From Acidimicrobiaceae bacterium (GTDB lineage Bacteria > Actinomycetota > Acidimicrobiia > Acidimicrobiales > RAAP-2), in NCBI GenBank assembly GCA_003164095.1, contig PLRX01000093.1, positions 1 through 42,979 of the forward strand: 42,979 nucleotides of DNA, in the 5' to 3' direction. The notes under the pieces were generated by a model. It was not told where the DNA came from. It saw only the letters and a list, made by a program, of their open reading frames with translations, and ran no database searches. Position 1 is the first letter of the stretch. Every line of letters begins with the position of its first letter. The position numbers were made by a program, and so were the translations under genes. Positions 23,881 through 32,665 of this stretch are shown here, in pieces.

Positions 23881-25104
23881 TCACCACGGGATCGGAGGTT
23901 CGCCCTCCGCCTCGGTCCCCGGCGGCCCCCCGTCGGGTTCACCGGGCCCGGACCATATGAGGACCGCGGCGCCCACGGCGAAGGCCGCCGCTGATCCGGC
24001 AAACAGGCCGAGCTCGGCAGCGGCAACCAACCGGGGCCGATCGACGAAGGCCAGCTCGGCGATGAGTAGCGGAACGGTGAAGCCGATGCCGGCCACCGCC
24101 GCGCCTCCCACGAGGTGGCGCCAGCGGATGGTGGCGGGAAGGCGTCCGAGGCCGAGCCGCACCACCACGAGGCAGGCCACGGTGATGCCTCCGAGCTTGC
24201 CGAGCACCCTGGCCAGCCCCACCCCGGCGAAGACCGCGGCGGAACCGGGGCCGGCCAACATCCCGGTGTGGAAGGTGATCCCGGCGTTGGCCACGGCGAA
24301 GACCGGCAACACGGCGAACGCCGACCAGGGGCCGACGCGGCGCTCGAGGCGCTCCGCCGGCTCCCGCCCGGACGCATCACGGCGGGCCGGAACGAGCAGC
24401 CCGGCGACGACGCCGGCCAGCGCCGGTTCCACCCCGCCGGCGGCCAACAGCGCCCACAGCACCACACCGCCGATCAGGACCACACCGGTGGTGAGCCGGA
24501 CCGTCCGGCGCAGCACCACGAGGGCCACGGCCACCACGGCGGCGCCGACGAGTGCCGGCACCGAGGTCCGTTGCGAGTAGAAGACGGCGAGCACCACGAC
24601 GGACCCGATGTCGTCAGTCACCGCCAGCGTGAGCAGGAAGACCCGCAGCCCGGGTGGGACCCGGCGGCCGAGGAGCGCCAGCGCTCCGAGCGCGAAGGCG
24701 ATGTCCGTCGCCATCGGGATACCCCAGCCAGGAGCACCGGGGCCGCCGTGATTGACGAACGCATAGACCAGGCCGGCACCGGCCATCCCGCCGAGTGCGC
24801 CGGCAACGGGCACCACGGCGGTGCGCGCATCGGCCAGGTCGCCGTGACGGCGCTCGCGCCCGATCTCGAGCCCGACCACGAGGAAGAACACGGCCATCAG
24901 CCCACTGTTGACCCAGTCGCGTACCGTCGTGAGGTCGGCGAACGCCCGACCACCGACGCGGGTCGCGTGCATCCAGGTGCTGTCGTAGGTGGAGGCCCAT
25001 GGGCCGTTGGCCCACACCAGGGCGACACCGACGGCGGCGACGAGGACCCAGGCGGCGGCGACGTCGGAATGGAGGATCCGCTGCAGTCGCGGTCCGGTCG
25101 CCAA
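23881..25104 (-). CDS. nhaA: Na+/H+ antiporter NhaA
   Basis: Secondary antiporter exporting Na+ (or Li+) for H+, used in pH and salt homeostasis. 407 residues with about 12 membrane segments. The ion-binding pair Asp164-Asp165 is in LAVTDDIGSVVVLAVFY, and GLMAVFFLVVGLEIGRE, MATDIAFALGALALLG and FAVANAGI are diagnostic. It starts with TTG at 25104, 6 bp after the stop of the preceding LLM gene; the next in-frame options lie too far inside. The C-terminus ends in an acidic, Pro/Gly-rich 25-residue tail. Confidence 0.95.
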   Translation of the reverse strand: MATGPRLQRILHSDVAAAWVLVAAVGVALVWANGPWASTYDSTWMHATRVGGRAFADLTTVRDWVNSGLMAVFFLVVGLEIGRERRHGDLADARTAVVPVAGALGGMAGAGLVYAFVNHGGPGAPGWGIPMATDIAFALGALALLGRRVPPGLRVFLLTLAVTDDIGSVVVLAVFYSQRTSVPALVGAAVVAVALVVLRRTVRLTTGVVLIGGVVLWALLAAGGVEPALAGVVAGLLVPARRDASGREPAERLERRVGPWSAFAVLPVFAVANAGITFHTGMLAGPGSAAVFAGVGLARVLGKLGGITVACLVVVRLGLGRLPATIRWRHLVGGAAVAGIGFTVPLLIAELAFVDRPRLVAAAELGLFAGSAAAFAVGAAVLIWSGPGEPDGGPPGTEAEGEPPIPW

Positions 25105-25110
25105 CGCCCG

Positions 25111-26046
25111 TCAGGCCCCGCCGACGACGGAGAGCACCGACCCGGCGAAGCGGTCGATGGCATCGAGCTGATCGGCGCGCGTGTCGCCCGGGAGGGACAC
25201 CGCCACCCAGTCCACGCCGACGGCGGCCAACTCCTCGATCGACGCCACCACCCGTCCCTCGTCGACGGGGCGGTCACCCATCGAGAGCCCCTCGGGGATG
25301 AAGCACACGGTCAGCGGTTCCGTCCGCCCCACGACCTCGGCATGGCTACGCGCGTAGTCGAGGGCGTCGGCCAGATCGGCGGCCGACCGCATGGGCGCCG
25401 TGCGCGTGCGGGACGCCGCACTCGCCGGAATGGGGAACGGGCACCAGCCGTCCGCCGACTCGACGGCCCGGCGGATGGCCCGCCGGCTGTTCCCGCCGAT
25501 CCACAGCGATGGTCGTGGGCGCTGCAGCGGGCGCGGCAGCATGGTGTTGCCCGGGGCGCGGTAGGACGTGCCGTCGAAGGTGACACTTTCGCCGGACCAG
25601 GCAGCCTCCATGGCAACCAGTGCCTCGTCCATGCGGTCGTTGCGCTCGTCGAAGGGAACGCCGAGCGCCTCGAACTCGGGTTCCAGGTAGCCGGCGCCGA
25701 GTCCGATCACGGTGCGGCCCCCGCTCAGCACGTCGAGGGTGGCGATGCCCTTGGCGGCCAGGAACGGGTTCCGGTACGCCACGATGAAGAGGTTCGTGTG
25801 GAGCAGCACCGTCGACGTGGCCGCCGCGGCGAACGACAGCGCCACCAGGGGGTCGAGGGCGTGGTGGCCGCCGTGTGCGAGCCAGTCGTCCCCCGGGAAC
25901 GGGTGGTCGGTGGTGTAGACGGCCCCGAACCCGGCGTCCTCGGCGGCGCGGGCCAGTTCGCCGATCGCCCCGGGTGCGAGGAACTCGGCACCCCGGTCGA
26001 CGCGGTGGGTGGGCAGTCCGTAGGAGACGCGCACCGGCTCAGTCAC
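25111..26046 (-). CDS. LLM-class flavin/F420-dependent oxidoreductase
   Basis: A 311-residue luciferase-fold oxidoreductase, a different subgroup from the one at 21673. Signatures: RVSYGLPTHRVDRGAEFLAP, AEDAGFGAVYTTDHPFPG, LDPLVALSFAAAATS, and DVLSGGRTVIGLGAGYLEPEFEALGVPF split over residues 103-130, followed by RPSLWIGGNSRRAIRRA. These resemble the probable F420-dependent (TIGR03619-like) group, by memory. The GTG at 26046 overlaps the thioesterase stop by 8 bp. Substrate unknown. Confidence 0.88.
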   Translation of the reverse strand: MTEPVRVSYGLPTHRVDRGAEFLAPGAIGELARAAEDAGFGAVYTTDHPFPGDDWLAHGGHHALDPLVALSFAAAATSTVLLHTNLFIVAYRNPFLAAKGIATLDVLSGGRTVIGLGAGYLEPEFEALGVPFDERNDRMDEALVAMEAAWSGESVTFDGTSYRAPGNTMLPRPLQRPRPSLWIGGNSRRAIRRAVESADGWCPFPIPASAASRTRTAPMRSAADLADALDYARSHAEVVGRTEPLTVCFIPEGLSMGDRPVDEGRVVASIEELAAVGVDWVAVSLPGDTRADQLDAIDRFAGSVLSVVGGA

Positions 26047-26479
26047 CCGGCCCGACGAGCCCGGCCAGAAATGCCGGCATGCGGGAGGGCCGGCCCCGCC
26101 CGTCGACGGCTCCGTGGACCGTCACCGCGGTGGCACGGGCCTGACCGTCGACGGTCAGCAGGTAGCCGACCTGGAACGTGGTCCGGGTGAGGTCGTCGAC
26201 CACCACGTGCACGGCCACCAGGTCGTCGAAGCGGAGAGGCTGCCGATGGCGGACGTAGAGCTCGAGCACGGCGAAGTCGATCCCGTCGTCGCCCGCACGG
26301 ACGTCCTCATAGGGGAAGCCGGCATCGCGCAGCATGGCCGCCCGGGCCTCCTCGAGGTACGCCGGGTAGTTGCCGTGGTGGATGATGCCCATGGCGTCGG
26401 TTTCGGCGAAGCGGGTCCTCACCTGGTGGACGAACCGATAGGCCGTCGGGTCGAGGGACGGCTGCAACGAAAGGCGCAC
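26039..26479 (-). CDS. Acyl-CoA thioesterase, 4HBT/YbgC-like hotdog fold
   Basis: A 146-residue hotdog thioesterase hydrolysing an acyl- or aroyl-CoA. The catalytic-type motif is TRFAETDAMGIIHHGNYPAYLEEA, with Asp and the following His-His-Gly-Asn-Tyr typical of the 4-hydroxybenzoyl-CoA thioesterase/YbgC group. I chose the GTG at 26479, which leaves a 10-bp gap to the upstream gene; the frame continues to 26539 but would overlap that gene. It ends overlapping the LLM oxidoreductase start. Confidence 0.88.
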   Translation of the reverse strand: MRLSLQPSLDPTAYRFVHQVRTRFAETDAMGIIHHGNYPAYLEEARAAMLRDAGFPYEDVRAGDDGIDFAVLELYVRHRQPLRFDDLVAVHVVVDDLTRTTFQVGYLLTVDGQARATAVTVHGAVDGRGRPSRMPAFLAGLVGPGD

Positions 26480-26489
26480 CGCGCCGACG

Positions 26490-27431
26490 CTACCGTCCCT
26501 CGGCGGCCGGCTGGGGCTGGTTCCACTCCACCCAGCCACTGCCCTGGCGCCCGTCCGCCGCGGTCAGCCGCACCTGCGCGCGGGGGAAGCGCGAGACACG
26601 GCCGTCGGTGGCGGTCAGGACGAGCGGTCCGAATGCGACGGGATCGATCGTGAGGTCGATCCCACCGGGTTCGATGCGGGCCCGTCCCGTCGTGGGGAAG
26701 CCGTCGGCATCGGTCACCTCGGTCACGTCGAGCCCGGTGACCGTCACCGGCTCGCCGGCGTGCTGCTGGACGTAGCCCAGGGCGAGCGAATGCCCCGGGA
26801 TGCGGATGTCGGCCCCGTGCACCCGGGTCCCGTCCTCGAGCCGGCCGGCGAACCAGCACCATCCGAACGCCCACCAGTCGCGCACACCCCAGGAGTGGTC
26901 GCGCTGACCGTGCCCCGCGACCGCCAGCACCTCGTCCCCCACCGTGATCGTCCCGCCCACCAGGCACGGGATCTCGTAGCGGGTGGTGACGTCGTACTGG
27001 TAGGGCACGCCGTCCGTCGTCCAGGTCAGGTCGAGGCCCAACGACGTCGGCCTGCCCGGATCGTCGCGGTAGACGTCGGCCGCCTCGTCGAGGACCGTCG
27101 CAGGTGCCGTCCCGTGGACGCGCACCCGGTCGAGCGGCGCCTCCACGTCGGTGTCCATGGCGAAGCCGGCGCCGTGGAGCCCGAGGCCCATCTCCGGCAC
27201 CGCGAGGTCGTAGGCCACGGATGCCACCACCGGTCGGTCCGGCCCGACCACCATTGCCGTCCACCAGGTCACCCCGAGGTTCGGGTACAGCCCGATCCTG
27301 ACGTAGCCGGCGACACGGCCGTCGTGGGAGACGACGTCGAGGTAATGGGACTCGTTCCACAGAGCGTCGTCGGAGGGGACGTGGCGCTGCTCGTCTTCCG
27401 GGTCGACGGTATGGGGGTCGGTCTGGCTCAT
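26490..27431 (-). CDS. CrtC/DUF7064-like beta-barrel protein
   Basis: A 313-residue protein with a long all-beta character. The segment AGHGQRDHSWGVRDWWAFGWCW resembles the conserved core of hydroxyneurosporene synthase (CrtC)-like and DUF7064 proteins, where His and Asp in GQRDHSWG mark the active or binding site; the match is from memory. No carotenoid genes are in the window, so a carotenoid role is not implied. The ATG at 27431 fits an acidic lead (SQTDPHTVDPEDEQ). First gene of a minus-strand run with the thioesterase and LLM genes. Confidence 0.65.
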   Translation of the reverse strand: MSQTDPHTVDPEDEQRHVPSDDALWNESHYLDVVSHDGRVAGYVRIGLYPNLGVTWWTAMVVGPDRPVVASVAYDLAVPEMGLGLHGAGFAMDTDVEAPLDRVRVHGTAPATVLDEAADVYRDDPGRPTSLGLDLTWTTDGVPYQYDVTTRYEIPCLVGGTITVGDEVLAVAGHGQRDHSWGVRDWWAFGWCWFAGRLEDGTRVHGADIRIPGHSLALGYVQQHAGEPVTVTGLDVTEVTDADGFPTTGRARIEPGGIDLTIDPVAFGPLVLTATDGRVSRFPRAQVRLTAADGRQGSGWVEWNQPQPAAEGR

Positions 27432-27668
27432 GGCTGCTCCTCGCTCGTCGGCACCGGTGGGTCGGAGGGTGGCACTGGCTCTGCCGGGCTCCGCCGTCCG
27501 GGTGGTCCCATGGGTCTAGCAGGCCCGTGCGCCGCCATGGCGTCCCATCACCGGGCCTGCACAACGTTGAGCCCGCCGCTCCGTATGCGCCACGGGGTCA
27601 CCGACGGTCAGGCCACGAGTCAGGTCGGGGTGACGCGAACCCGGCGACCGTCGCCGATCACCCGGTAG

Positions 27669-28610
27669 TCACGGGGCCGAGGAACCCGTCCCGCCGTTGG
27701 ACTGCGACGTCTGGCCCCCGGAGGCACCATGGTGGTGACCGCCCTTCCCACAGCCGGCACCCGTCGTCGTCGGGTCCGTCGTGGTGGTGGTGGCCGGGTC
27801 GGTCGACGTCGTCGTGGTGGTGGCCGGGTCGGTCGACGTCGTCGTGGTGGTGGTCGAGCCGGTCGAGCCGCCCTTGCAGCCTCCTCCACCCGCGCCCTGG
27901 TTGCCGCCACGGCTGGTGCCGCCCCCGGGCAGCGTGGTCGGCGGCGTGGTCGGCGTGCCGGTCGAGCCCGACCCGGTGTGGAGGACGACCGGTGTCGTCG
28001 GCGTGGCGTGTGTGGAACGTGGAGTGACGGACGCCACGGACGACGTGGTGGAGTGGCTCCTCACCGGTAGTGGCACGGTCAGTGCGCACGAGGACGAGCC
28101 GACCGTGCCAACTGCGGCGCCCGATGCCGCGCTGCCGCCGGTCGTGCAGCCGACATGGACGGTTCCCGCAGGGTGGAGGGCCGGTGCGCTCACGGCGTCC
28201 GACCCGACCGAGCCCGGCGCCGCGGGCGCCGCGGGCGTCGATGAAGGTGCGACGTCCACCCCGACGCTACCGAGTAGGCCGTCCACGGCGCGTCCGGCGG
28301 AGCCGGGCAGTACCGACGCGGCTGCCAGGCCGGTGGTGGCGATGAGCATGGTGGCCATTGTCGTCGCAGCGACGGCGGCGGGGCCCCGGCGCATCCGAAG
28401 ACGCCGGCGCGGCGACGGCCATGACTCGACGGCCGCGCGGTACGCGGTGCGTGCGGCGAGCTCGCCACGCAGCTCGTGGTCCTGAGCGGGGCCGCCGGCT
28501 GCGGCGAGCAGGTCGGCCAGGCGGCCGTTCATCAGGTCGGGCAGAGCCACGACGTTGTCGTCGAGGGCGCTCCTCCGGTCCTCCGGGTCGATCATCGGGT
28601 CCTCACGCAT
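27669..28610 (-). CDS. Probable membrane anti-sigma factor with low-complexity exported tail
   Basis: A 313-residue protein translated in overlap with the ECF sigma gene. The first 70 residues are soluble and charged; a single membrane segment lies at about residues 76-100 (VAATTMATMLIATTGLAAASVL); the following 200 residues are Ser/Thr/Pro/Gly-rich, presumably outside the membrane, with short runs such as TTTTTSTDPA and two Cys-Lys/Gly-rich clusters GGGGCKGGS and GAGCGKGGHHHG. There is no HxxxCxxC zinc anti-sigma motif, so the assignment rests on position, overlap (8 bp) and topology. Confidence 0.65.
   Translation of the reverse strand: MREDPMIDPEDRRSALDDNVVALPDLMNGRLADLLAAAGGPAQDHELRGELAARTAYRAAVESWPSPRRRLRMRRGPAAVAATTMATMLIATTGLAAASVLPGSAGRAVDGLLGSVGVDVAPSSTPAAPAAPGSVGSDAVSAPALHPAGTVHVGCTTGGSAASGAAVGTVGSSSCALTVPLPVRSHSTTSSVASVTPRSTHATPTTPVVLHTGSGSTGTPTTPPTTLPGGGTSRGGNQGAGGGGCKGGSTGSTTTTTTSTDPATTTTTSTDPATTTTTDPTTTGAGCGKGGHHHGASGGQTSQSNGGTGSSAP
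27784..27873. repeat. 30-bp tandem repeat within the anti-sigma gene
   Basis: Two perfect 30-bp copies at 27784-27813 and 27814-27843, followed by a degenerate third copy at 27844-27873. It encodes the repeated TTTTSTDPA-type unit of the exported tail, so copy number may vary among strains. Confidence 0.9.
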
Positions 28611-29232
28611 GGAGCCGGTGCTCCTCGTCGGCGACGCTTCGGTCGGCCGCTACCCCGGCCAACCCACCGCCGGACGGCACTCTCACGTCCTCGATCTCGA
28701 TCAGGTGCAGTTCGAGCCGGCGCAGGCCACGATGGCACAGGACACGGACGGATCCGGGCGATCGTTCCATGAGGGCAGCGACCCTCGCCACGTCCATGCC
28801 CGCCACGATGCGCAGCATCACGGCCTCGGCCTGGTCGGGGGGCAGCTCGCCGATGAGGGCGATGACCTCGTCGGTGGCGGAACGCTGGGCCGCCTCCTCC
28901 TCGACGTTGTTGACGGCAGGGAGCACGACGAGGCTCGAGTACTCGATGAGGTCGGGGCGACGTTCGCCGCTGCGGTACCAGTCGGTGAGCCGGTTCCGTG
29001 CCGTGGTGTAGATCCACCCGCGGAAGCCCTGCTCGTCACCCTCGAACGTCGGCAGGGCGCGCAGCACCCGCAACCAGATGTCGGCGGCAAGGTCCTCGGC
29101 GACCGGGGCCGCCTTGATGCGTAGGTAGCGCAGCAGGCCCGGATGGAACTCCCGCCACAGCCGGGCGAAGGCCTCCTCGTCACCAGCCTGTGCTGCGAGC
29201 ATCGTCCCCCGGAAGTCCAACATCCGCGCCAC
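28603..29232 (-). CDS. ECF-type RNA polymerase sigma factor
   Basis: Sigma-70-family extracytoplasmic-function factor of 209 residues. Region 2 is visible from AGDEEAFARLWREFHPGLLRYL to GFRGWIYTTARNRLTDWYR, and region 4 from IGELPPDQAEAVMLRIVAGM to VARVAALMERSPGSVRVLCHRGLRRL. The GTG at 29232 gives a short lead; an ATG at 29223 is an equally good start. The stop overlaps the start of the anti-sigma gene, the usual sigma/anti-sigma pair. It should direct a small regulon, perhaps its own promoter and the divergent secreted protein. Confidence 0.93.
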   Translation of the reverse strand: MARMLDFRGTMLAAQAGDEEAFARLWREFHPGLLRYLRIKAAPVAEDLAADIWLRVLRALPTFEGDEQGFRGWIYTTARNRLTDWYRSGERRPDLIEYSSLVVLPAVNNVEEEAAQRSATDEVIALIGELPPDQAEAVMLRIVAGMDVARVAALMERSPGSVRVLCHRGLRRLELHLIEIEDVRVPSGGGLAGVAADRSVADEEHRLHA

Positions 29233-29585
29233 CTGTCATCTCGAACTGCCCTCACCGGGCCGTTCCCCCGTCATGTTCTTACACCTGCGTTACCCGGGAG
29301 TCCAGGACATCGAACCGTCGGCCGTGCGGCGGTCGGCGACGGATTCCGTGGTGTAACGAATCAGCCGTCCCATTCGTTGTAGATTCACCTTTCCATTCGT
29401 TGTACCTGGTGCGTTCCTGGGTCCGGCGGGTCGCCGTCCGACCGGGATCCGGTGTCTCCGCCCGCCAGATCGCAGGATCGAGATGTGCGATCTCCCGCTG
29501 GCCGCGGGTCAGGCGCAGCCGACACGACGTCGTTCCGGGGGAACCACTGATTCAGCCAACTCCACCCAAGCGCACCCGGCCCCGG
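29233..29585. promoter_or_regulatory. Divergent promoter region with repeated ATTCGTT boxes
   Basis: The 353-bp gap between the sigma gene and the secreted-protein gene holds CCATTCGTTGTA at 29370-29381 and again at 29393-29404 (23 bp apart, about two helical turns), plus an inverted partial copy GTAACGAAT near 29353-29361. Between them is TAGATT (29380-29385), a possible -10 element. Binding sites for a regulator are likely but unidentified. Apart from these boxes I see no gene. Confidence 0.5.
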
Positions 29586-31265
29586 ATGGCCTGCCTGCTG
29601 GGCGCAGTGGTGCTCCTCGTGCTCGTGGCGGTGGGTAACACGGCCTGCGGTCAGTCGGCCCCTCCCCCCGGTCCACCCGGCAATGTCCAGTTCCTTCCCG
29701 GCAACGGCCTGGCCGGCGTCGTCTGGCATGCTCCCGGCGGCACCGCCGGCGTGACCGGCTACCAGGTGACGGCCGCACCCGGCTCGCACACCTGCACGTC
29801 CGCGCACGCCCTCCACTGTCTCGTCAAGGGCCTGACCAACGGGACCGTCTACCACCTGTCCATCCGTTCGAACGGCCCGGGCGGGTCAAGCGAGGCTGTC
29901 ACCGGCGCGGTCACGGCAGGCGCACCGTGGGCGCCCGGTGAGGTCGTCGGAACCCCTGGCGACTCGACCGTGACCGTCGGGTGGTTCGCCCCGCTCTCCC
30001 CCGCGTCGCCGATCACGTCGTACACCGTGGTCGCCGAACCCGGCTTCGCCACCTGCACGTCGACCGGACCCTCGTGCATCGTCACCGGGCTCACCAACGG
30101 CAGCAGCTACTCGTTCACCGTCACGGCGACCAATGCCTTCGGAGCCAGTGCCAATTCGGCGTCGAGTCCGTCTTACACGCCGTCGGTGCTGGCCGGCGGT
30201 TCGGCCGGCATCGTCTACCTCGGTCCGGTCAACGCCAACGAGGAGACGGCGACCGGCACCATCCTGCAGCGGGACGCGGGAATCAGCGTCGCCCTCCCCA
30301 ACGGACGCGACCTCTGGATCTTCGGTGACACCTCGTCCTTCTCGGCCGACGCGTCACAATCCAGCGCATTCATCGCCGGGAGTACCGCTGCCAGGGGGAG
30401 GTACATCCCGGGCCAGTCCCCCACCGCGCTGCATGACATCGAGCCGGCCGGCTCCGGCATCGCCTCGTCGAACCGGGCTCCGGCCCAGTTCATCCCCACC
30501 CCGTCCGACACCTACCTGCCCGACGGGACAGGACGGGCGTGCACACCGGCCAACGGTGCCGTCTACACGGCCCGTTGGCCCACGGGGGCGGCACTGCTCG
30601 ATGACCAGGCCCGCCTCATCGTCACCTACACCGACGTGTGCGTGACGTCGGCCACGAACTTCACGGTGGAGGGGTGGGGGTTCATGATCTACGCGTGGAA
30701 AGGGGGCAAGATCAAGACCGGACCGGTCGACGTGTTCCCGCCGGTGGCCTCCGGGGCGGCCCTGCCGGCGTCGCGCAGCTACCAGTCGCCCGTGGTCTCC
30801 AATGGCCAGGTGACGGTGTTCACGTCGGAGTGCACCCAGCTGTTCGTCGCCTGCACGGCAGGGACCGTCACGACCACGACCGTGGCGGACAACCTGATCG
30901 CACTGGCCACCCCGTCGTCATACGTCGGCCAGCCCGCGGTCACCGAAGCCCCCACCACGTGGACCCCCGTCCTCGTGACCATCGCCGCCTATCCGGGCGG
31001 ACTCCGCCTCATCGAACAGACGTCGATCGGTGGGACGTTCGTGGTCTTCTCGTCGACGTCGCCCACCGGGCCGTGGCACCCGTTCGTCTCCGGCGTCCTA
31101 CCCGGCTGCAGTACGACGCCCCGGGGGTTCTGTTACGCCTTCGTCGGCCATCCGGAGCTCGGTAGCGACACGAGCCTGATCATGTCCTACTTCAAGCCGG
31201 ACTCGCCGGAGAATGCCAACGTCGGCCACGTCGACCTGGCCGCGGTACCGGTCCCGGCCGGCTGA
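29586..31265 (+). CDS. Secreted protein with two FN3-like modules and a DUF4185/DUF5005-like domain
   Basis: A 559-residue exported protein. The N-terminus MACLLGAVVLLVLVAVGNTACGQS is hydrophobic and ends in a Cys that could be lipidated, though the residue three before it is Asn rather than Leu. Two fibronectin type III-like modules follow (about 30-110 and 115-200), each with a GLTNGTVY or GLTNGSSY strand motif. From about residue 210, NGRDLWIFGDTS and repeated beta strands resemble the beta-propeller-like DUF4185/DUF5005 or glycosidase family 43-like folds, by memory. The frame is open upstream of 29586 but without coding character; KRTRPR just before the ATG might belong to a longer signal peptide. 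Confidence 0.75.
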   Translation: MACLLGAVVLLVLVAVGNTACGQSAPPPGPPGNVQFLPGNGLAGVVWHAPGGTAGVTGYQVTAAPGSHTCTSAHALHCLVKGLTNGTVYHLSIRSNGPGGSSEAVTGAVTAGAPWAPGEVVGTPGDSTVTVGWFAPLSPASPITSYTVVAEPGFATCTSTGPSCIVTGLTNGSSYSFTVTATNAFGASANSASSPSYTPSVLAGGSAGIVYLGPVNANEETATGTILQRDAGISVALPNGRDLWIFGDTSSFSADASQSSAFIAGSTAARGRYIPGQSPTALHDIEPAGSGIASSNRAPAQFIPTPSDTYLPDGTGRACTPANGAVYTARWPTGAALLDDQARLIVTYTDVCVTSATNFTVEGWGFMIYAWKGGKIKTGPVDVFPPVASGAALPASRSYQSPVVSNGQVTVFTSECTQLFVACTAGTVTTTTVADNLIALATPSSYVGQPAVTEAPTTWTPVLVTIAAYPGGLRLIEQTSIGGTFVVFSSTSPTGPWHPFVSGVLPGCSTTPRGFCYAFVGHPELGSDTSLIMSYFKPDSPENANVGHVDLAAVPVPAG

Positions 31266-31323
31266 GCCACGTCCGCCCCGGCAAACTCGTCGAGCACCAA
31301 CCCGGTCGACCGTCCGATGGACC

Positions 31324-31959
31324 TCAGTCGGGAAGCGTGTACGAGTTCTCGAATTCGTCCTGCAGCACGGTGGCGACCGTGGCCGTGGTGTCCACCACCA
31401 GCTCCTCGTCGAGGATGCGGGTCCGGTAGGTCCAGCCCTCGGGCATGTCCAGGCGCCCGCCGAGGTCGGCGAGCGACGCCTCCGTGATGGTCGGGTCGAC
31501 CCCGATGCACAGCGCCTGCATCACGTACGCCTTCCCGTCGGGCCCCACCAGCTCGTAGACGGGCTTGCCGGCGTCGAAGAAGAAGACGGCGCCGCGGTCG
31601 ACGTGCACCTCGGTGTAGGGACCCGGCGACGTCTCGTCGCCGAGGTCGATCACGGCCAGGCGACGCATCAGGATGCCGTTGAACTCGCGCAGGACCGGCT
31701 CCATGGCGTTGACCTTGGTGCCCATGCCGTCGAGCACCCAGTAGCGCGGGCCGTTGAGCTTGACGGCCACGGCCCCCATCGCCTCGGCGATTGCTTCCGC
31801 GTCAAGTCCGTCCCACAGGTCCTGGGGGCAGTCGTTGAGGAACTGGGTCCCGAACACCTCCGCCTCGATGCGACCGTCGCGAAGGAAGGCGGCGATGACC
31901 TCGCCATAGCGGACGCCGCGGACGTCCGAGATCAACCGGGGGGTGTCGGTGGTGGTCAT
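31324..31959 (-). CDS. Conserved hypothetical protein, 211 aa
   Basis: Not recognised. A soluble protein with no membrane segment: MTTTDTPRLISDVRGVRYGEVIAAF, then DGRIEAEVFGTQFLNDCPQDLWDGL, AVKLNGPRYWVLDGMG, and GPYTEVHVDRGAVFFFDAGKPVYELVG. Its codon use is normal for the window and an AGAAAGG ribosome site precedes the ATG. A nested dyad lies 33 bp upstream. It is the last gene before the decayed region on the right. Confidence 0.75.
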   Translation of the reverse strand: MTTTDTPRLISDVRGVRYGEVIAAFLRDGRIEAEVFGTQFLNDCPQDLWDGLDAEAIAEAMGAVAVKLNGPRYWVLDGMGTKVNAMEPVLREFNGILMRRLAVIDLGDETSPGPYTEVHVDRGAVFFFDAGKPVYELVGPDGKAYVMQALCIGVDPTITEASLADLGGRLDMPEGWTYRTRILDEELVVDTTATVATVLQDEFENSYTLPD

Positions 31960-31991
31960 CGAGCTGCCTTTCTGCCGTGGGGGCTGGACGA

Positions 31992-32021
31992 CAAACTCTA
32001 GTCATACCGACTGACAGTTTG
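31992..32021. promoter_or_regulatory. Nested dyad upstream of the 31959 gene
   Basis: CAAACT (31992-31997) with AGTTTG (32016-32021) encloses AGTC (32000-32003) with GACT (32009-32012). The two-tier symmetry about a 5-base centre resembles an operator or a 5'-UTR hairpin on the minus strand, 33 bp before the start codon. Confidence 0.45.
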
Positions 32022-32049
32022 CTGATGGACCGGCGGGAGGACGTGCTGC

Positions 32050-32612
32050 GATCTCCTCGTACAATCGCTGCGCTACGGCGAGCGCTATGGGTAGGTGGGG
32101 CGCAATGTGGCCCAACCCGTCGGGCTGCCCCCAGCTCCAGCGCATCAAGGAAGGTCGCTCACGGTTGAGCAGGCAGAGTTGCTACTGGCTGCCGCCGTTG
32201 GCGAACGTCTCGAAGGTGCAATCGTGACCGGCCTCGTGCTCGGTCTTCGCCCCGGCGAGCTGTTGGGACTCACGTGGGCCGCAGTCGACTTCGAAGCGGG
32301 TCGCCTGTCCGTGCTCGCGGCCCTCACGCGCGAGCGTGGCGTCCTTGCCATTGGCAAACCCAAGACGCCGAAGTCCATCCGTACGCTGGATATGCCAAAG
32401 GTACTGTCGGTGGCGCTCAGATCCCAACGATCACGACAGTCCAGGGACGGATCGGTCGCTGGGCGGATGTGTACAGATCACGATCTTGTCTTTGCCAGCG
32501 AGGTCGGCACTCCCGTGGATCCGAGCAATTTCCGTCGAGTCTTCGGGCGGATCGCAGCGCGTGCAGGCCTCGGGCACTGGCATCCCCACGAGCTGCGGCA
32601 CTCACCAGCGCA
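32050..32612 (+). pseudogene. Tyrosine integrase remnant, truncated at both ends and frameshifted
   Basis: Recognisable integrase pieces in two frames. TIAALRRALWVG (about 32055-32090, one frame) should join RNVAQPVGLPPAPAHQGRSLTVEQAELLLAAAV (from 32095, another frame), which is split here by a frameshift. The second part contains box I GLRPGELLGLTW with Arg, and the later HWHPHELRHS. After that the frame stops resembling an integrase, so the final His and Tyr boxes are absent. The N-terminal arm-binding domain is also missing. An inactive fossil of a second mobile element, distinct in sequence from the intact integrase at the left end. Confidence 0.85.
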
Positions 32613-32665
32613 ACAAGGACTTCGGTCCCTGTTCGGGTGGCATCCGGCGTGTGACGATGCTTTCT

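Noticed and set aside
27784-27873. CRISPR-like repeat array
   Set aside because: The 30-bp units are directly adjacent without spacers and lie in frame inside a low-complexity coding region.
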